A stretch of 6,348 nucleotides of DNA, from contig WRKK01000208.1 in assembly GCA_009782245.1 (NCBI GenBank), positions 1-6,348 of the forward strand, read 5' to 3'. This DNA is from Defluviitaleaceae bacterium. GTDB taxonomy: Bacteria; Bacillota; Clostridia; Lachnospirales; WQUN01. Position 1 is the first letter of the stretch. Every line of letters begins with the position of its first letter. The notes under the pieces are model-generated. The model had not been told where the DNA came from. It was given only the letters and a program-made list of their open reading frames with translations, and made no database searches. Below are positions 5,231 to 6,348 of the stretch, in pieces. Made by a program: the position numbers and the translations under genes.

Positions 5231-5694
5231 AACATAAGCTCCCTAATGTGTTCTTCAATTATTTCTGTATCAGTTGTTGCGTAATTGGCGGCGAAAATTT
5301 GCACGTTGCCAACGGTACAATTTACGGTTTGCAAAAATTTTTCGGTGTTTTCCTTATGCGAACTAAAACCCGAGCCAGAAACGCAAATCATATTAACGGT
5401 TTTGTTGGCAAGCGGGGCGTTGCGCAAAAAGTATTTAATGGGCGGGGCAGGTTTGCCGCCCCAAATAGGGCTACACAAGTAAACGTTATCGTCCGAAAAG
5501 CTATCGGCGGGCGGCATATTTAATATGGGAACTTCCGCATTTGTAACGGCTTTCCAAACGCCCTTGATAAAAAAAGTTTTGCCAGTAACGCCATCTAGCG
5601 CCGATTCTAGCTTATAGGTTTTGCGATCTAGTATTTTGGCTAAAATTTCGGCATATAGCTTGGATTTTTCCGTTGCAGAATAATAAAAAATCAT
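5227..5694 (-). CDS. Flavodoxin-like protein
   Basis: A 155-residue protein with the flavodoxin fold, expected to bind FMN and carry electrons or act in a flavin-dependent redox step in the cytoplasm. The N-terminal strand plus phosphate-loop region is IFYYSATEKSKLYAE at 2-16, where SATEKSK stands in place of the usual S/T-x-T-G-N-T loop. LCSPIWGGKPAPPIKYFL at about 73-90 matches the second flavin-contacting segment of Flavodoxin_4-type proteins, and ICVSGSGFSSHKEN at 103-116 the third. The loop deviates from consensus, so FMN binding is likely but not certain. The ATG at 5694 has AAAGGG eight bases upstream; a GTG at 5703 lies within that site and is rejected. The stop overlaps the mtaB start. 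Both flavodoxin and the radical SAM enzyme MtaB involve low-potential electron transfer, so the pairing could be functional, but this is inference. Confidence 0.8.
   Translation of the reverse strand: MIFYYSATEKSKLYAEILAKILDRKTYKLESALDGVTGKTFFIKGVWKAVTNAEVPILNMPPADSFSDDNVYLCSPIWGGKPAPPIKYFLRNAPLANKTVNMICVSGSGFSSHKENTEKFLQTVNCTVGNVQIFAANYATTDTEIIEEHIRELMF
5239..5244 (-). promoter_or_regulatory. Ribosome binding site for the TTG start of mtaB
   Basis: AGGGAG eight bases before the TTG at 5230, within the last codons of the flavodoxin gene. It supports the repeat-containing N-terminal extension of MtaB as translated. Confidence 0.65.
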
Positions 5695-5702
5695 GTTTTT
5701 CA

Positions 5703-5708
5703 CCCTTT
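5703..5708 (-). promoter_or_regulatory. Ribosome binding site deciding the flavodoxin start
   Basis: AAAGGG eight bases before the ATG at 5694. The same A-rich AAAGGG arrangement occurs before the upstream gene, which helps to fix both starts. Confidence 0.65.
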
Positions 5709-5715
5709 CAACTTT

Positions 5716-5744
5716 ATTTTAACACAATGCTTGTTAGAGTGCAA
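5716..5744 (-). promoter_or_regulatory. Candidate sigma-A promoter for the flavodoxin-mtaB-rnj operon
   Basis: On the minus strand TTGCAC (-35; only the TTG matches well) and TAAAAT (-10; five of six) are separated by exactly 17 bases, with a TGT extended -10 just before TAAAAT. It lies in the 70-bp gap between the two rightmost genes; transcription would begin near 5709, leaving a leader of about 15 bases that holds the ribosome binding site. This is the best promoter candidate in the window. Confidence 0.6.
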
Positions 5745-5764
5745 CTAAAATTATTATCATGCAA

Positions 5765-6250
5765 TTATGCACTATAGCGATATTTTAGCACATCTATTGT
5801 TTTGCTAAGATTTCCCACAAATTGGTAGCCTTTTGTGTTGTACACTGTATCGTCTTGCAAGCCGACTGTTTCTAATATTTCGTCGTTGGTTTCCCGTTTT
5901 ATGTTGCGGCTTAAATAAAAATTTTGCACCCGCCGCACTTCGTCGTCTCGTTCAAATTTTGTTAGCAACAATTTTATTGTGCTTGCAACTTTCGGCTGTG
6001 CGACCAAATTATTTATATAAATAGAATTTTTATCTTGACCAACATTATAAAACAAAAAGCCGTGTACTACTTTTACGCCCTCCAGGGCAAATATCCACTT
6101 ATAATCAATATTTGTTATCTCTGCGCCAATTTCCCGTTTCCAAAAAACGTGATTGGGCAAATTCTGCCCGTCTTTCAGCAACATTGTATGTACCTGCTGT
6201 AACAGCGGCAAAATAGCACCGCGCCTATGCGATAAATTTACTATATTCAA
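5765..6250 (-). CDS. Unidentified protein, weakly GNAT-like
   Basis: A 161-residue soluble protein that I do not firmly recognise. The pattern suggests a Gcn5-related acetyltransferase fold: paired strands WIFALEGVKVVHGFLFY at about 52-68, then YINNLVAQP at 78-86 followed by a helix TIKLLLTKFE, and a late KGYQFVG at 140-146 like the C-terminal GF/GY strand of GNATs. The acetyl-CoA-binding Q/RxxGxG/A signature is not evident, so the call is tentative. No signal peptide or membrane segment is seen. The start is placed at TTG 6250 because AAAGGG lies nine bases upstream; TTG 6259 touches that site. No ATG is available upstream before an in-frame stop. It precedes the promoter of the main operon, so it may be a separate unit; no terminator is visible after it. 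Confidence 0.65.
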   Translation of the reverse strand: MNIVNLSHRRGAILPLLQQVHTMLLKDGQNLPNHVFWKREIGAEITNIDYKWIFALEGVKVVHGFLFYNVGQDKNSIYINNLVAQPKVASTIKLLLTKFERDDEVRRVQNFYLSRNIKRETNDEILETVGLQDDTVYNTKGYQFVGNLSKTIDVLKYRYSA

Positions 6251-6259
6251 TTTTGTCAA

Positions 6260-6265
6260 CCCTTT
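6260..6265 (-). promoter_or_regulatory. Ribosome binding site deciding a TTG start
   Basis: AAAGGG nine bases before the TTG at 6250 and directly adjacent to the TTG at 6259; only the former has workable spacing. It matches the arrangement before the flavodoxin gene. Confidence 0.5.
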
Positions 6266-6320
6266 CTTTGGATTTTTTATGCTCCAACAATTTCAAAACC
6301 GTGGGGCGGTAGGCAGGGAC

Positions 6321-6342
6321 GGGCGACCGAGGACGGTCGCCC
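6321..6342. repeat. GC-rich hairpin repeat, right edge
   Basis: GGGCGACCG and CGGTCGCCC form a perfect nine-pair inverted repeat with a four-base loop (AGGA). Outside it, GTAGG at 6309-6313 can pair with CCTAC at 6342-6346, so the element looks like a palindrome whose left arm has decayed or gained an insertion. The right arm shares GGACGGTCGCCC with 89-100. No T-run follows on either strand within the window, so it is not a canonical terminator. It is probably an interspersed palindromic repeat of the kind common between genes in Clostridia. Confidence 0.7.
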
Positions 6343-6348
6343 CTACGG

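Noticed and set aside
5731..5745. CIRCE/HrcA-like operator (TTGCACTCTAAC) in the operon promoter
   Set aside because: Only one half resembles the TTAGCACTC arm; no GAGTGCTAA arm is present at nine-base spacing.
6321..6342. Intrinsic terminator at the right edge
   Set aside because: The hairpin is strong, but no T-run follows on either strand within the window; an interspersed repeat explains it better.

Overview
The window is a compact, AT-rich stretch of a low-GC Gram-positive (Firmicutes) genome, most likely a member of the Clostridia. Three things point there. IreB/YrzL, RuvX/YqgF and a DUF1292/YrzB protein lie consecutively, which is a Firmicutes signature order. Strong AGGAGG-type ribosome binding sites precede most genes. 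RNase J and a YlbF-family protein follow directly. All eight recognised genes are on the minus strand, so transcription runs from right to left.

Layout in transcription order. At 6250-5765 is an unidentified protein with a weak GNAT-like look. A good candidate promoter (5744-5716) then precedes a tightly packed operon: a flavodoxin-like protein (5694-5227), the tRNA methylthiotransferase MtaB (5230-3770), IreB (3755-3495), RuvX/YqgF (3508-2858), a DUF1292 protein (2856-2401), a possible 21-residue ORF (2399-2334), RNase J (2310-631) and a YlbF-family protein (628-206). Genes overlap or are separated by a few bases, except for about 90 bp before RNase J. The operon ends in a clear intrinsic terminator (167-130). 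Both window edges are non-coding and carry fragments of a GC-rich palindromic repeat sharing GGACGGTCGCCC.

Functionally the operon is mostly RNA-centred: tRNA A37 methylthiolation (MtaB), pre-16S rRNA processing (RuvX/YqgF), 5'-end and mRNA turnover (RNase J), and a relative of the RNase Y accessory factors (YlbF). IreB is a partner of a PASTA Ser/Thr kinase.

The most unusual feature is a set of short, frame-preserving tandem repeats in successive genes, always at a protein end or interdomain linker. RuvX has a 74-residue C-terminal tail containing 18 nine-base units arranged in a 54-bp higher-order repeat. DUF1292 has five 9-bp units near its N-terminus. The small ORF before RNase J has four 9-bp units. 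MtaB has a 12-bp repeat forming an N-terminal extension and a 9/18-bp repeat in the linker before its radical SAM domain. YlbF has a faint three-unit version. The conserved cores and their catalytic residues look intact. Family assignments come from motif recognition by eye; no database search was run.
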